Assembly: GCA_905203305.1 (NCBI GenBank)
Contig: CAJKVH010000003.1
Location: forward strand, 62,001-126,000
Source of the DNA: an uncultured Eubacteriales bacterium
Lineage (GTDB): Bacteria; Bacillota; Clostridia; TANB77; CAG-508
DNA: 64,000 bases
Reading direction: 5' to 3'
Shown here: in pieces, positions 28,422 through 37,694 of the stretch
Layout of the letters: each line of letters begins with the position of its first letter
Position numbering within the stretch: position 1 is the first letter of the stretch
The notes under the pieces: generated by a model
Told to the model about the DNA's origin: nothing
Seen by the model: only the letters and a program-made list of their open reading frames with translations
Database searches by the model: none
Made by a program: the position numbers and the translations under genes

Positions 28422-29711
28422 GTGGAATATAAAAAACAAGATTTAAAAAATGGAATAACAATACACAATATAAATACAGATAAATTTAAAACAAATTTGA
28501 TTGCAATATTTTTGACAGTACCATTATCTAGAGAGTATGTAACATATGATGCAGTTTTAGCAGCTGTATTAAGAAGAGGAAGCAAAAACATGCCAACACA
28601 AGAAGTAATAAGTAAAACATTAGAAGAAATGTATGGTGCAGGTTTTGATTGTGGATTAAATAAAACAGGATATAACCATGTACTTAAATTTTATTTCGAA
28701 AGCTTAAATGATGAATTTATTCCAAAATCTAGTGAAGATATGTTAAAAGAAAGTATTCAAAAATTAGCTGAAATAGTTTTTAATCCATATCTTGAAAATG
28801 GAGTTTTTAAAGATGAATATGTAAATCAAGAAAAGGAAAATATAAAACAAAGAATTAAGGCTAAAAAAGATAATAAAGCAGTTTATGCAAGATCTAGATG
28901 TATAGAAGAAATGTATAAAGATGATCCTTCAGGACTATTTAATTATGGTTATATAGAAGACTTAGAAAAAATTAATAGCAAGAGTTTATTTGAATATTAC
29001 AATAAGTTTTTAGCAGAATGTAAAATTGATATTTTTGTTTCTGGAAAAGTTAGTATAGATGAAACAATAAAATATATAAAAGAAAATGATGATATAAATA
29101 AATTAAATGAAAGAGAAGCAAAATATAAATTAGGAAAAGCAGAAGCAAAAGAAGAGAAACCTGAAGAAAAATATGTAGAAGAAAAACTTGATGTTGCACA
29201 AGGTAAAATTGTAATTGGATGTGACATTATGTTTAATGAAAATGATATAAAAAATAAAAATTTAAAATATGAAGCAATGTTATATAATAGTTTGCTTGGT
29301 GGTAGTGCAAATTCAAAATTGTTCCAAAATGTTAGAGAAAAAGCAAGTCTTGCTTATACTGCCGGATCAAGCTATATAAGATATAAAAGCAATATATTTA
29401 TAACAGCAGGAATAGAGATAGAAAATTTTGAAAAAGCGATAGATATAATAAAAAAACAAATAGATGATTTGAAAAATGGTGATTTTACAGATGAACAATT
29501 AGAAAATGAAAAGAAAGGTATAATATCACAAATTAATGCGGTTGATGATGAACAAGATACAGAAATTATATATTTCTTAGGTCAAGAGCTTTCAGACATG
29601 AAACAGTCAATAGAAGAATATAAGGAAAATGTAAAAAAAGTAACAAGAGAACAAATACTTAATGTTGCATCAAAAGTAAAAATAAATACAATATACTTTT
29701 TAAGAAATTAG
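28422..29711 (+). CDS. M16-family peptidase-like protein lacking the zinc motif
   Basis: 429 aa, GTG start. The fold is that of M16 metallopeptidases (NIKQRIKAKKDN, SLLGGSANSKLFQNVREKASLAYTAGSSY in the C-terminal half), but the N-terminal HxxEH zinc motif is missing: the corresponding place reads AVLAAVLRRGSKNMP. It therefore resembles the non-catalytic partner of a heterodimeric M16 pair (YmfF/AlbE type), with the active subunit encoded 9 bp downstream. The two are almost certainly cotranscribed. Confidence 0.85.
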   Translation: MEYKKQDLKNGITIHNINTDKFKTNLIAIFLTVPLSREYVTYDAVLAAVLRRGSKNMPTQEVISKTLEEMYGAGFDCGLNKTGYNHVLKFYFESLNDEFIPKSSEDMLKESIQKLAEIVFNPYLENGVFKDEYVNQEKENIKQRIKAKKDNKAVYARSRCIEEMYKDDPSGLFNYGYIEDLEKINSKSLFEYYNKFLAECKIDIFVSGKVSIDETIKYIKENDDINKLNEREAKYKLGKAEAKEEKPEEKYVEEKLDVAQGKIVIGCDIMFNENDIKNKNLKYEAMLYNSLLGGSANSKLFQNVREKASLAYTAGSSYIRYKSNIFITAGIEIENFEKAIDIIKKQIDDLKNGDFTDEQLENEKKGIISQINAVDDEQDTEIIYFLGQELSDMKQSIEEYKENVKKVTREQILNVASKVKINTIYFLRN

Positions 29712-29720
29712 GAGGGAAAA

Positions 29721-30989
29721 ATGCAAACAATTTATAATTCAAAGGTTAAAGAAACTTTATATGTAGAAAAGTTAAAAAACGGTTTAACTGTAATGATAAT
29801 ACCAAAAAAAGGAATACAAAAGAAATATATAATTTGGGGAACTCGTTATGGATCTAATGACAATAAATTTATTGTACCTGGAACAAATGAGCCAATAGAG
29901 GTGCCAAAAGGTGTTGCACATTTTTTAGAACATAAAATGTTTGAACAAGAAAATGGAAAAAATAGTTTAGATGTTTTAACCTCTATTGGAGTAAGTGCGA
30001 ATGCATATACAACAAATGATCATACAGCATATTTATATGAATGTACAGAAAACTTTTATGAAGCATTAGATGAATTTATGGACTATGTTCAACATCCATA
30101 TTTTACTGATCAAAATGTAGAAAAAGAAAAGGGAATAATTGGACAAGAAATAAAAATGTATGATGATTACCCAGAATGGAGAGTATACTTAAACGCATTA
30201 GAAGCTATGTATTACAAGAATCCAGTAAAACTTGATATTACGGGAACTGTAGAGACAATTAGCCATATAGATAAAGATATATTATACAAATGCTATAACA
30301 CATTTTACAATCCATCAAATATGTGCATGGTAGTAAGTGGAGATTTTGACCCAGAAAGCTTAATAGAAGAAATAAAGAAAAGATTACTAGATACTTCTCA
30401 AAATGGAGAAATAAAAAGAATATTTGAAGAAGAGCCAGAAAGAATAGTAAAATCTAAAATAGAGCAAGAAATGAATGTAAGTAAACCAATTTTTACAATA
30501 GGAATAAAGTGTAAAGCACCTTTACAAAATGAAAAAGTAAGAATGAATATTGCAATGGAAATAATATTGAATACATTAGTTGGAGAGAGTTCTAACTTAT
30601 ATAAAGAAATGTATCAAGCAGGAAATGTATTTTCTGCACCAAGTATTTCATATGAATTCGGAGATAATTATGCACATATTTTAATTTCAGAAAATGCAAA
30701 TGATCCGGAATTATTTTATAATAGACTAAGAGAAGAAATAGAAAACTTTAAGAAAAATGGAATAAATATAGAAGACTTTGAAAGAAATAAAAAAATGATA
30801 TATGGAGAATATGTAAAAGAGTATAATGATATTACAGGTATAGCAAGAATGTTTTTAGCAGATTTTATGAAAGGAATAAACTCATTTGACTATTTAGAAG
30901 AAATAGGAGTTATAGATTTAAATTTTGTAAATCAAGTATTAAAAGAAAATTTTAATTTAGAAAAAATGGTTCTTTCTGTTGTAAAATAA
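29721..30989 (+). CDS. M16-family zinc peptidase, catalytic partner
   Basis: 422 aa, RBS GGAGGG. It carries the inverted zinc motif in GVAHFLEHKMFEQE (HxxEH) and the downstream third ligand region (EKEKGIIGQEIKMYDDYPEW). The C-terminal half has FNPSNMCMVVSGDF-like and NTLVGESSNLYKEMYQAG motifs. It likely cleaves peptides as a clamshell dimer with the preceding subunit (YmfH/AlbF type). Substrate unknown; such pairs process small peptides in Firmicutes. Confidence 0.9.
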   Translation: MQTIYNSKVKETLYVEKLKNGLTVMIIPKKGIQKKYIIWGTRYGSNDNKFIVPGTNEPIEVPKGVAHFLEHKMFEQENGKNSLDVLTSIGVSANAYTTNDHTAYLYECTENFYEALDEFMDYVQHPYFTDQNVEKEKGIIGQEIKMYDDYPEWRVYLNALEAMYYKNPVKLDITGTVETISHIDKDILYKCYNTFYNPSNMCMVVSGDFDPESLIEEIKKRLLDTSQNGEIKRIFEEEPERIVKSKIEQEMNVSKPIFTIGIKCKAPLQNEKVRMNIAMEIILNTLVGESSNLYKEMYQAGNVFSAPSISYEFGDNYAHILISENANDPELFYNRLREEIENFKKNGINIEDFERNKKMIYGEYVKEYNDITGIARMFLADFMKGINSFDYLEEIGVIDLNFVNQVLKENFNLEKMVLSVVK

Positions 30990-31162
30990 TAGATAGTGTC
31001 GAAGTAAATCAAATATGCTAAAACACCGTAGAATAAAGGACTACGAAAGTTTGACAATCTACAAAAAATCACTTGACTGAACAAAAATAATGTGTTAATT
31101 TAGTAATATATGTAAGAGAAAAAAGAAAAAATAAATTTTATGACTTAAAGGAGAATTAGCAT

Positions 31163-31315
31163 ATGTTAAATGATGAAATTTGTAAGTTAAGGGATGAATT
31201 AAATAAAAGCATTGAAGAAGGAAGAGATTATGATTATATATATGAATTAAGCATTAAGTTAGATGATTTGATTGCAGAATTTTACGGGGTAAAAGAAAAA
31301 AATAGAGCAGATTAG
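31163..31315 (+). CDS. Spo0E-like aspartyl-phosphate phosphatase
   Basis: 50 aa, RBS AAAGGAG. Two short helices with the pattern IcKLRDELNKSIEEG and LSIKLDDLIAEFY match the Spo0E family, where S-x-x-L-D is the core motif (SIKLD here). These small proteins dephosphorylate Spo0A and delay sporulation. It sits in an otherwise 500-bp gene-poor gap with its own terminator. A Spo0A-box-like TGTCGAA lies at 30997, which would fit feedback control but is a single weak site. Confidence 0.8.
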   Translation: MLNDEICKLRDELNKSIEEGRDYDYIYELSIKLDDLIAEFYGVKEKNRAD

Positions 31316-31350
31316 TTTTTTTATAAAATCTTAATCTGTTCTTTATTTTT
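31303..31350 (+). terminator. Terminator of the Spo0E-like gene
   Basis: AGAGCAGATTA pairs (one G-U) with TAATCTGTTCT, followed by TTATTTTTT; the 5' arm overlaps the last codons. Confidence 0.75.
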
Positions 31351-31489
31351 TAATTTTACTGTACAAACTATATAATTACGAATTTTATATGTCAAATTGG
31401 ATTAATTTGCCAAAAATCCTTTCTAGCTATTGTAAAATAAGCTAAAATACGATATAATATCTCGTTAGTAAAAATATAAGGAGACAAAG

Positions 31490-34400
31490 ATGCAAATAAA
31501 TAAAAGTTTATCTCAAGAAATATATACCGATGCTGGAGAGGCAACAAAAGAAAAGGCTAAAAAATATATAAATCAAGGAAAAGTAAATATAATAAGAACA
31601 AACTACGAAGATCCTAATAATTTTAGTATAACATCAATAGTATCTGGAAATTTTGACGAATATCAAGTAAATATCGAAGTTCAAAAAGGGGAACTAGAAA
31701 TAGCATCATGTGAGTGTTTAGACTACGAAAAAAATTATAATATGTGTAAGCATATAGTAGCAACACTAATGAAATTTGAACAGACAAAGTATTGGGATAA
31801 TGAAACAGTAGACACAAATGATATGTCAGTAAAAAGAAGAATGGCAAATGAAAACTATAAATATAAAAGTTTTAATAATTTAATAAATACCTTTTATAAT
31901 GAAGAATTAAGAGAGATAAACGAAGATGAAGATATTAGATTATCAAATAAGGACAAAATAAAAATAGATACAAAATTAGATTATGATAAATTTACTAATT
32001 CATTAAAATTAGAAATAAAAATAGGAAATAAAAGAATGTATAAAATAAAAGATTTAACAGAGTTTTATACAAGAATGATTAATAATGAATATTTTAAATA
32101 TGGGGAGAAACTAGAATTTATACATAAAAGAGAGAATTTTTTAGATGAATCAAAACCACTTTTGGATTTTATATTAAGATATGCAGAAATAATGAAATAT
32201 TCAAATTCAAGTGATAGATATGGATATTATTCATCATCAATAAATAAAGCTGAAATAACAATTGGAGAAGGAATAATTGACGAAATATATGATTTATTAA
32301 AAAATAAAAAAGTAGAATTTACATACGAATTTTCAAAATGTAAAATGGAATTTATAGAACAAAATCCAAATATACAATTTGAATTGTCTAAAATAGGAAA
32401 TGATGAACTGCTTTTAAAGCCGGATATAGATGTGTTTAAAATAGCTATATTTAAGGGACATAAATATAATTATTTATTAATTGAAAATCAATTTTATAGA
32501 TGTGATAATAAATTTTCAGAATCAACATTGAAAGTTATAAAAACATTTAGAGAAAATTATACATCGGAAATGTTACTAAGAAAAAAAGATTTAAAAGACT
32601 TTTTTTCAGTCGTAATGCCTAAAATAGAAAACAATATAAAAATAATTGGAATGGAAGAAAAAGAAATTGAAGAATATCAGCCTGAAAAGTTAGCAGTAAA
32701 AGTATTTTTAGATTATGATGAAAGTAATTTTTTAGTAGCAGATGTTAAATTTTGCTATGGAGATGAAGAGTTTAATCCATTAGATGAAAACGTAAAAGTA
32801 ACAGCTTTAAGAAATGAGCTTCAAGAAAATAGAAATCTAAATATTTTGAAAAAATCTGGATTTATGTTAGATGTAAAAAATTTAAGATTTATATTACCTA
32901 ATGATGATAGAATATATGAATTTTTAACAAATGACATAAATTATTATATGCAAAAATTTGAAGTAATGGTAACAGATAATTTTAAAACAAAAGAAATTAA
33001 AGAGCCTAAAATAGGAGCTATAGGCGTAAAGGTAGAAAATAATTTATTAAATATAGATTTAAGTAAACTAAGTATCTCTGCAGAAGAAATTCAGGAAGTA
33101 ATGGAAAAATATAAAATAAAAAAGAAATTTTATAGATTAAAAGATGGAAGTTTTCTAAATCTAGATGAAAACGAAGATATTGAGTTTTTTGATAAACTAG
33201 CAACTGGTATGGACATAGATTATAAAGATTTAAAAGATAATGTAATAAAATTACCAGTAAATAGAAGTTTATATTTAAATGAATTATTAAAAAAGTTTAC
33301 TAATACAAAAACAACTAAAAATGGGGAATATAAAGAAATTGTAAAAAATCTTGAAAAAGATAATCTCGATGAAAATATTTTACTTCCTAAAAGTGTAAAT
33401 GCAGAATTAAGAGATTATCAAAAAATAGGATATAGTTGGCTTAAAACTCTAGAAAACTATAAATTTGGAGGAATTTTGGCAGATGATATGGGTCTTGGAA
33501 AAACACTTCAATTATTAACAGTAATTGAATCATATATAGAAAACATAAATGAAAAAAGAAAAGCAAGTATTGTTATTTCTCCAAGTTCATTAGCATTGAA
33601 CTGGATGGCTGAAGCAAAGAAATTTACACCATATTTAAGTGTTCAAGTAATTGCAGGATCTGCAAATGAAAGAAAGAAAAAAATTGAAGAAATAGAAAAT
33701 TATGATTTAATTATAACATCATATGATTTGTTAAAAAGAGACATAGAAAAATATAAAAAATTAGATTATAATTTCAAATATATAATAGCAGATGAAGCAC
33801 AATATTTAAAAAATAGTAATACACAAAATGCAAAAGCTATAAAAGAATTAAAGGCAGAAACAAGATATGCTTTAACGGGAACACCAATAGAAAATTCACT
33901 TGCAGAATTATGGTCAATATTTGATTATATTATGCCAGGATATTTGTTTCAATATAAAAAATTCAAAACGATGTATGAAACACCAATTGTAAAAGAAGAA
34001 AATCAAGATGCAATGGCAAAATTAAAAATGCTTATAGAACCATTTGTATTAAGAAGAACTAAAAAGGAAGTTTTAACAGAGCTTCCAGAAAAAACAATAA
34101 CAGTTTTAAACAATTATATGGATGATGAACAAGAAAAAATATATATGTCATATTTAGCAAAAGCGAAGCAAGAAGTTGCAGATCAAATAAAAATAAATGG
34201 ATTTGAAAAAAGTCAAATTATGATACTTGCAGCTCTTACTAGATTAAGGCAAATTTGTTGCCACCCTGGGTTATTTATTTCAGATTATAAAGGAGAAAGT
34301 AGTAAATTGAATCAATGTATGGAAATAATAGAAGATGCAGTAGGTTCGGGACATAAAATACTACTATTTTCTGGATACACATCAATGTTTGAAATAATAC

Positions 34401-34810
34401 AAAAAGAATTAATTAAAAGAAATATAAAATATTTTAAATTAACAGGCGCAACTAAGGTAAGTGAAAGAATAGAACTTGTAGATAAGTTTAATAATGACCC
34501 TGAAGTAAAATTATTTTTAATATCATTAAAGGCAGGAGGGACAGGTCTTAATCTTACAGGGGCAGATATGGTTATACATTATGATCCGTGGTGGAATGCA
34601 TCAGCTGAAAATCAGGCAACTGACAGAGCTTATAGAATAGGCCAAAAAAATAATGTTCAAGTTTATAAACTTATTACAAGCAATTCAATTGAAGAAAAGA
34701 TTTATGAACTCCAACAAAAAAAATCAGAGTTAGTGGAAAATATGCTTTCAACTAAAACATCATTTATTAGTAAATTTAGTAGAGATGAGATAATGAACTT
34801 ATTTCAATAA
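31490..34810 (+). CDS. SNF2-family helicase with SWIM zinc finger
   Basis: 1106 aa, RBS AAGGAGAC. The N-terminal SWIM finger (CECLDYEKNYNMCKHIVATL, CxC...CxH) is near residues 78-96, followed by the bacterial SNF2-associated domain. The C-terminal ATPase has Walker A DDMGLGKTLQ, VISPSSLALNWMAEAKKF, the DEAQ box IIADEAQYLKN, TGTPIENSLAELWSIFD, and motifs V/VI (LKAGGTGLNLTGADMVIHYDPWWNASAENQATDRAYRIGQ). This is an RapA/HepA-like DNA translocase; the exact role is unknown, probably in transcription or repair. Full length for the family. Confidence 0.92.
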   Translation: MQINKSLSQEIYTDAGEATKEKAKKYINQGKVNIIRTNYEDPNNFSITSIVSGNFDEYQVNIEVQKGELEIASCECLDYEKNYNMCKHIVATLMKFEQTKYWDNETVDTNDMSVKRRMANENYKYKSFNNLINTFYNEELREINEDEDIRLSNKDKIKIDTKLDYDKFTNSLKLEIKIGNKRMYKIKDLTEFYTRMINNEYFKYGEKLEFIHKRENFLDESKPLLDFILRYAEIMKYSNSSDRYGYYSSSINKAEITIGEGIIDEIYDLLKNKKVEFTYEFSKCKMEFIEQNPNIQFELSKIGNDELLLKPDIDVFKIAIFKGHKYNYLLIENQFYRCDNKFSESTLKVIKTFRENYTSEMLLRKKDLKDFFSVVMPKIENNIKIIGMEEKEIEEYQPEKLAVKVFLDYDESNFLVADVKFCYGDEEFNPLDENVKVTALRNELQENRNLNILKKSGFMLDVKNLRFILPNDDRIYEFLTNDINYYMQKFEVMVTDNFKTKEIKEPKIGAIGVKVENNLLNIDLSKLSISAEEIQEVMEKYKIKKKFYRLKDGSFLNLDENEDIEFFDKLATGMDIDYKDLKDNVIKLPVNRSLYLNELLKKFTNTKTTKNGEYKEIVKNLEKDNLDENILLPKSVNAELRDYQKIGYSWLKTLENYKFGGILADDMGLGKTLQLLTVIESYIENINEKRKASIVISPSSLALNWMAEAKKFTPYLSVQVIAGSANERKKKIEEIENYDLIITSYDLLKRDIEKYKKLDYNFKYIIADEAQYLKNSNTQNAKAIKELKAETRYALTGTPIENSLAELWSIFDYIMPGYLFQYKKFKTMYETPIVKEENQDAMAKLKMLIEPFVLRRTKKEVLTELPEKTITVLNNYMDDEQEKIYMSYLAKAKQEVADQIKINGFEKSQIMILAALTRLRQICCHPGLFISDYKGESSKLNQCMEIIEDAVGSGHKILLFSGYTSMFEIIQKELIKRNIKYFKLTGATKVSERIELVDKFNNDPEVKLFLISLKAGGTGLNLTGADMVIHYDPWWNASAENQATDRAYRIGQKNNVQVYKLITSNSIEEKIYELQQKKSELVENMLSTKTSFISKFSRDEIMNLFQ

Positions 34811-34874
34811 TTTGAATTTTATGTAAATATGTAGTATAATATATTTTATGAAATTTACATAAAGGAGAATAAAC

Positions 34875-35681
34875 ATGAAAAGAAAAGAAGTTTGCTTTGC
34901 ACGGTCGAAAAACAATGGAATATTTTTTTATTCCAACATATTTCCTCGCATAGGAACAGAAACAATACGGGACGAAGATGGAAAAATAATCTCAAGAACT
35001 ATATTTGACACAGTTAGATATGATTTTTTTGAGGATTATGCAGAAGCAAAAAGAAAAAGATTTTTCAGTAAAAAAAAGATATGGGCAATAAATGTAATAT
35101 TACTATTTATTGCATTTCTATTTAGAGAAAATTCTTATATTTTTGCAGCAATATTTTTTGAGTTTTTCGTTTCAGAGAACTTTTGGGAGCTCATAGAATT
35201 TATTTTACAAGTAAAGAAAGGAAGTAAGGTCAATGAGGGAAAAATGCATTCAGCAGAACATAAAGTCATAAATGCGTACAAAAAGTTACAAAGAATTCCA
35301 ACAATAGAAGAAGTGAGAAATGCTTCTAGATTTTCTAAAGATTGTGGTAGTAGAATAGCATTTAGAAAAGCGTGGGGAGGAGCAATAATAACATTATTTA
35401 TTATAGTAGCTCCAAAGATGGGATTAACCAAAATACTAATCACAATATTATTAGGAATATTTTTGTGGACAATTTGTAGTTTTTGTGGGATTTTTAAATA
35501 CTTACAAATATTTGTAACAAATAATCCATCTGACATGGAACTTGAAGTTGCAGTTGAAGCAATAAAAGAATATGATAAACTGGAGAGCAAACTTGAAACA
35601 GAAGCTGGGGAAGAGTTTGCTGACGGCATTGACCTTGTGGTTGTATTTGCATCGCCTAAAAGCGAGGGGAAAAACTCCTGA
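34875..35681 (+). CDS. DUF1385-like membrane protein
   Basis: 268 aa, RBS AAAGGAGAA. The centre has EGKMHSAEHKVINAYKK and RFSKDCGSRIAFR, matching the HGAEHKxI and R.HxRCGTSF hallmarks of DUF1385 (YqhQ-like) proteins. Hydrophobic segments lie near residues 75-90, 92-105, 170-190 and 192-210. It differs from standard members by a longer N-terminal polar part and a short acidic C-terminal tail. Function is unknown for the family. Confidence 0.7.
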   Translation: MKRKEVCFARSKNNGIFFYSNIFPRIGTETIRDEDGKIISRTIFDTVRYDFFEDYAEAKRKRFFSKKKIWAINVILLFIAFLFRENSYIFAAIFFEFFVSENFWELIEFILQVKKGSKVNEGKMHSAEHKVINAYKKLQRIPTIEEVRNASRFSKDCGSRIAFRKAWGGAIITLFIIVAPKMGLTKILITILLGIFLWTICSFCGIFKYLQIFVTNNPSDMELEVAVEAIKEYDKLESKLETEAGEEFADGIDLVVVFASPKSEGKNS

Positions 35682-35713
35682 AAAAAAGTTAAATTTTAAC
35701 TAAATTGGATCTT

Positions 35714-35757
35714 AGAAATGAAACTTTAGAGGTTTCATTTCTAGGGTTCTATTTTTT
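35714..35757 (+). terminator. Terminator upstream of hpf
   Basis: AGAAATGAAAC pairs with GTTTCATTTCT around TTTAGAG; a T tract follows after a short gap. Confidence 0.7.
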
Positions 35758-35796
35758 GTATAAGAAAGCAATTTGAAAAAATCTTTATAAAAAGGC

Positions 35797-35825
35797 TTGC
35801 AAAAAGGCGAATTTATGTATATAAT
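35797..35825 (+). promoter_or_regulatory. hpf promoter
   Basis: TTGCAA (35797-35802), 17-bp spacer, TATAAT (35820-35825). Confidence 0.7.
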
Positions 35826-35836
35826 GAAGGCATAAA

Positions 35837-35897
35837 CCACAGAAGGGAGCAAAAATGCACCAAAGTGGAAACTACAAAAGGAAAGTCCCTTAGGTGG
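35837..35897 (+). promoter_or_regulatory. Hairpin leader of hpf enclosing an upstream ORF
   Basis: CCAC-AG-AAGGGA (35837-35848) pairs with TCCCTT-AG-GTGG (35886-35897), with a small CAC-CAAA-GTG hairpin inside. The 5' arm contains the ribosome-binding site of the 12-codon upstream ORF and the 3' arm contains its stop codon. Confidence 0.55.
35855..35893 (+). CDS. Candidate 12-aa leader peptide (uORF)
   Basis: ATG at 35855 lies 5 nt after AAGGGAG and encodes MHQSGNYKRKVP before TAG. The spacing to a good Shine-Dalgarno and the enclosing hairpin argue for a translated leader peptide that could couple ribosome availability to hpf expression. There is no run of a single amino acid, so it is not a classical attenuation peptide. 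Untested inference. Confidence 0.35.
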   Translation: MHQSGNYKRKVP

Positions 35898-35916
35898 ACA
35901 AGAAGGAGGAATTACT

Positions 35917-36444
35917 ATGGAAATAAAAGTTTTAGGAAAGGAAATAAAAGTTACAGAAGCAATAAATGAATATGTAGAGAAAAAATTAGAAAGAATTGAC
36001 AAATATTTTGAAAATGCAGAAGCAGAAGTAACTGTAAGAGCCGAAAAAAATGAACAAATAGCAGAAGTTGCAGTTTTAGCAAATGGTGAAAATTACAGAG
36101 CAGAAGCAGAAGAAAAAGATTTATATGCTTCAATAGATAAAGTTATAGATATATTAGAAGGACAAATTAGAAAAACTAAAACAAAAAAAGAAAAGATGAT
36201 GAGAGAAGGTTCTTTAAAAGATATGAACCAAACAGTATCTGAAAAACATGAAATCAAAAATGAAATTTTAAAATATGGTTATTATGAAATAAAACCACTT
36301 GCACCAGAAGATGCAATGATGAAATTAAAAGAAAGACCAACACATAATTTTATGCCATTTATAAATGTTGATACAAATAAAGTTTGTGTTATATATAAAT
36401 TAAAAGATGGAAAAAATTATGGTATAGTTGAACCAGAAGCTTAA
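35917..36444 (+). CDS. hpf: Ribosome hibernation-promoting factor, long form
   Basis: 175 aa, RBS AAGGAGG. The N-terminal HPF/YfiA domain (IKVLGKEIKVTEAINEYVEKKLERIDKYF, ANGENYRAEAEEKDLYASIDKVIDIL) binds the 30S decoding region; the C-terminal dimerisation domain (YGYYEIKPLAPEDAMMKLKERPTHNFMPFINVDTNKVCVIYKLKDG) is the one that makes 100S ribosome dimers. Length and two-domain order are those of the Firmicutes long form. It is preceded by a structured leader and followed by a terminator. Confidence 0.96.
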   Translation: MEIKVLGKEIKVTEAINEYVEKKLERIDKYFENAEAEVTVRAEKNEQIAEVAVLANGENYRAEAEEKDLYASIDKVIDILEGQIRKTKTKKEKMMREGSLKDMNQTVSEKHEIKNEILKYGYYEIKPLAPEDAMMKLKERPTHNFMPFINVDTNKVCVIYKLKDGKNYGIVEPEA

Positions 36445-36460
36445 TTAAATGTATAAAAAA

Positions 36461-36496
36461 TGCAGAAAATCAATCGATTTTCTGTATATTTTTTTA
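36461..36496 (+). terminator. hpf terminator
   Basis: CAGAAAATC pairs with GATTTTCTG around AATC, followed by TATATTTTTTT. Confidence 0.8.
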
Positions 36497-36524
36497 CCTA
36501 AAAAATGGCTTAAAGCAGCAAAAC

Positions 36525-36553
36525 TTGCAAAATGTCGAAAAATGTGGTATAAT
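36525..36553 (+). promoter_or_regulatory. Promoter with Spo0A-box-like sequence
   Basis: TTGCAA (36525-36530) and TATAAT (36548-36553) with a 17-bp spacer. The spacer contains TGTCGAAAAA (36533-36542), a close match to the 0A-box core TGTCGAA, placed between -35 and -10 as expected for repression. Confidence 0.5.
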
Positions 36554-36636
36554 AGTCGGCAGTTTCGCTAAAAATAACAAATAAAGGAGAGTGGTTATTT
36601 ATTTTAAAACCAAAATTATTACATCTTACAAAAGAA

Positions 36637-37587
36637 ATGGCAAAAGTTATGCTAATAATAATATCAGGGTTTTTATTGATTTTAGCGATGATTTTTATAA
36701 AATATAAACCAGTATATGAAGTAACAGTTGCAGGAGAAAAAATTGGATATATAGAAAAAGTAAATGAATTTAAAAATGAAATAGAAGAAAAGATTTTAAA
36801 TCAAGAAGGAGACTATATAGAAAACATTTCATTAATAGAAGAGCCAGAATATAAAATTGCTTTATTAAAAAGAACAAAAAATTCAAATGAAAATGAAGTA
36901 ATAGAAAAGCTAAAAACAAGTAATACTGTAATAACTTACAAATATTACGAAGTAGCTTTAAACAATGAAACAAAAACATGTGTAAAATCATTAGAAGATG
37001 CTCAAGAAGTTGTTAGTGAAATAAAAGAGGAGTTTTCAGATGAAAATTTAGAGCTTCAAATAAATGAAAGATATACAGAAAGCATAAATGCGGTTGATAC
37101 AAATTCAATAGAGGTTGCAACATCAAATGTAGAATCAGCAGCAAAAGAGTTAAGAGAAAAACAAGAAGAAAATAACGAAGAAGATTCATCATTAGCTGTA
37201 GTAAATGATATAAAACTATCAGTTTTACCAGTTTCAGGAAGAATAACATCAAGATATGGAGAAAGAAGTTCATTAAGAAGATCAACTCATACTGGTCTTG
37301 ATATAGCCTGTGTTACAGGAACAGATATAAAAGTAGTATCAAATGGAACTGTAACATTTTCAGGAAAAAAGGGATCATATGGTAATTTAATTATAGTAGA
37401 TCATGGAAATGGTGTTGAAACATGGTATGGACATTGTAGTAAATTATATAAAAAAGTTGGAGAAAGTGTTGAAGCAGGAGCTGTTATAGCAGCAGTTGGA
37501 TCAACAGGAAATTCAACTGGACCACATTTACATTTTGAAATTAGAATAAATGGAAATACAGTAAATCCACAAAATTACGTATATTAA
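36637..37587 (+). CDS. M23 (LytM) peptidase, membrane-anchored
   Basis: 316 aa from the first ATG; the AAAGGAG site lies at 36583-36589 and would better fit an in-frame ATT at 36601, adding 12 basic residues before the anchor. One hydrophobic helix (about residues 4-22) leads to an extracytoplasmic region and a C-terminal LytM domain (about 205-315) with all zinc ligands: HTGLDIA, WYGHCS and HLHFEI. It should be a glycyl- or D-Ala-cleaving endopeptidase of peptidoglycan. The anchored layout and nearby 0A-box-like site are reminiscent of sporulation peptidases such as SpoIIQ, without proof. Confidence 0.88.
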   Translation: MAKVMLIIISGFLLILAMIFIKYKPVYEVTVAGEKIGYIEKVNEFKNEIEEKILNQEGDYIENISLIEEPEYKIALLKRTKNSNENEVIEKLKTSNTVITYKYYEVALNNETKTCVKSLEDAQEVVSEIKEEFSDENLELQINERYTESINAVDTNSIEVATSNVESAAKELREKQEENNEEDSSLAVVNDIKLSVLPVSGRITSRYGERSSLRRSTHTGLDIACVTGTDIKVVSNGTVTFSGKKGSYGNLIIVDHGNGVETWYGHCSKLYKKVGESVEAGAVIAAVGSTGNSTGPHLHFEIRINGNTVNPQNYVY

Positions 37588-37618
37588 ACAGGAAAGAAAA
37601 TGTCTTTCCTGTTTTTTA
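37588..37618 (+). terminator. Terminator after the M23 gene
   Basis: ACAGGAAAGA pairs with TCTTTCCTGT, followed by TTTTT. Confidence 0.85.
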
Positions 37619-37694
37619 ATTAAATATATAGAATTTTAAAATAAGATGTGCTATACTAAGAAAGTAAAAAAGCAAAATAAGGAAGGAATAAAAA

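Noticed and set aside
35837..35897. raiA-motif RNA (the large ncRNA named after this gene)
   Set aside because: That RNA is about 200 nt with a complex fold; this leader is about 85 nt with a single main hairpin.
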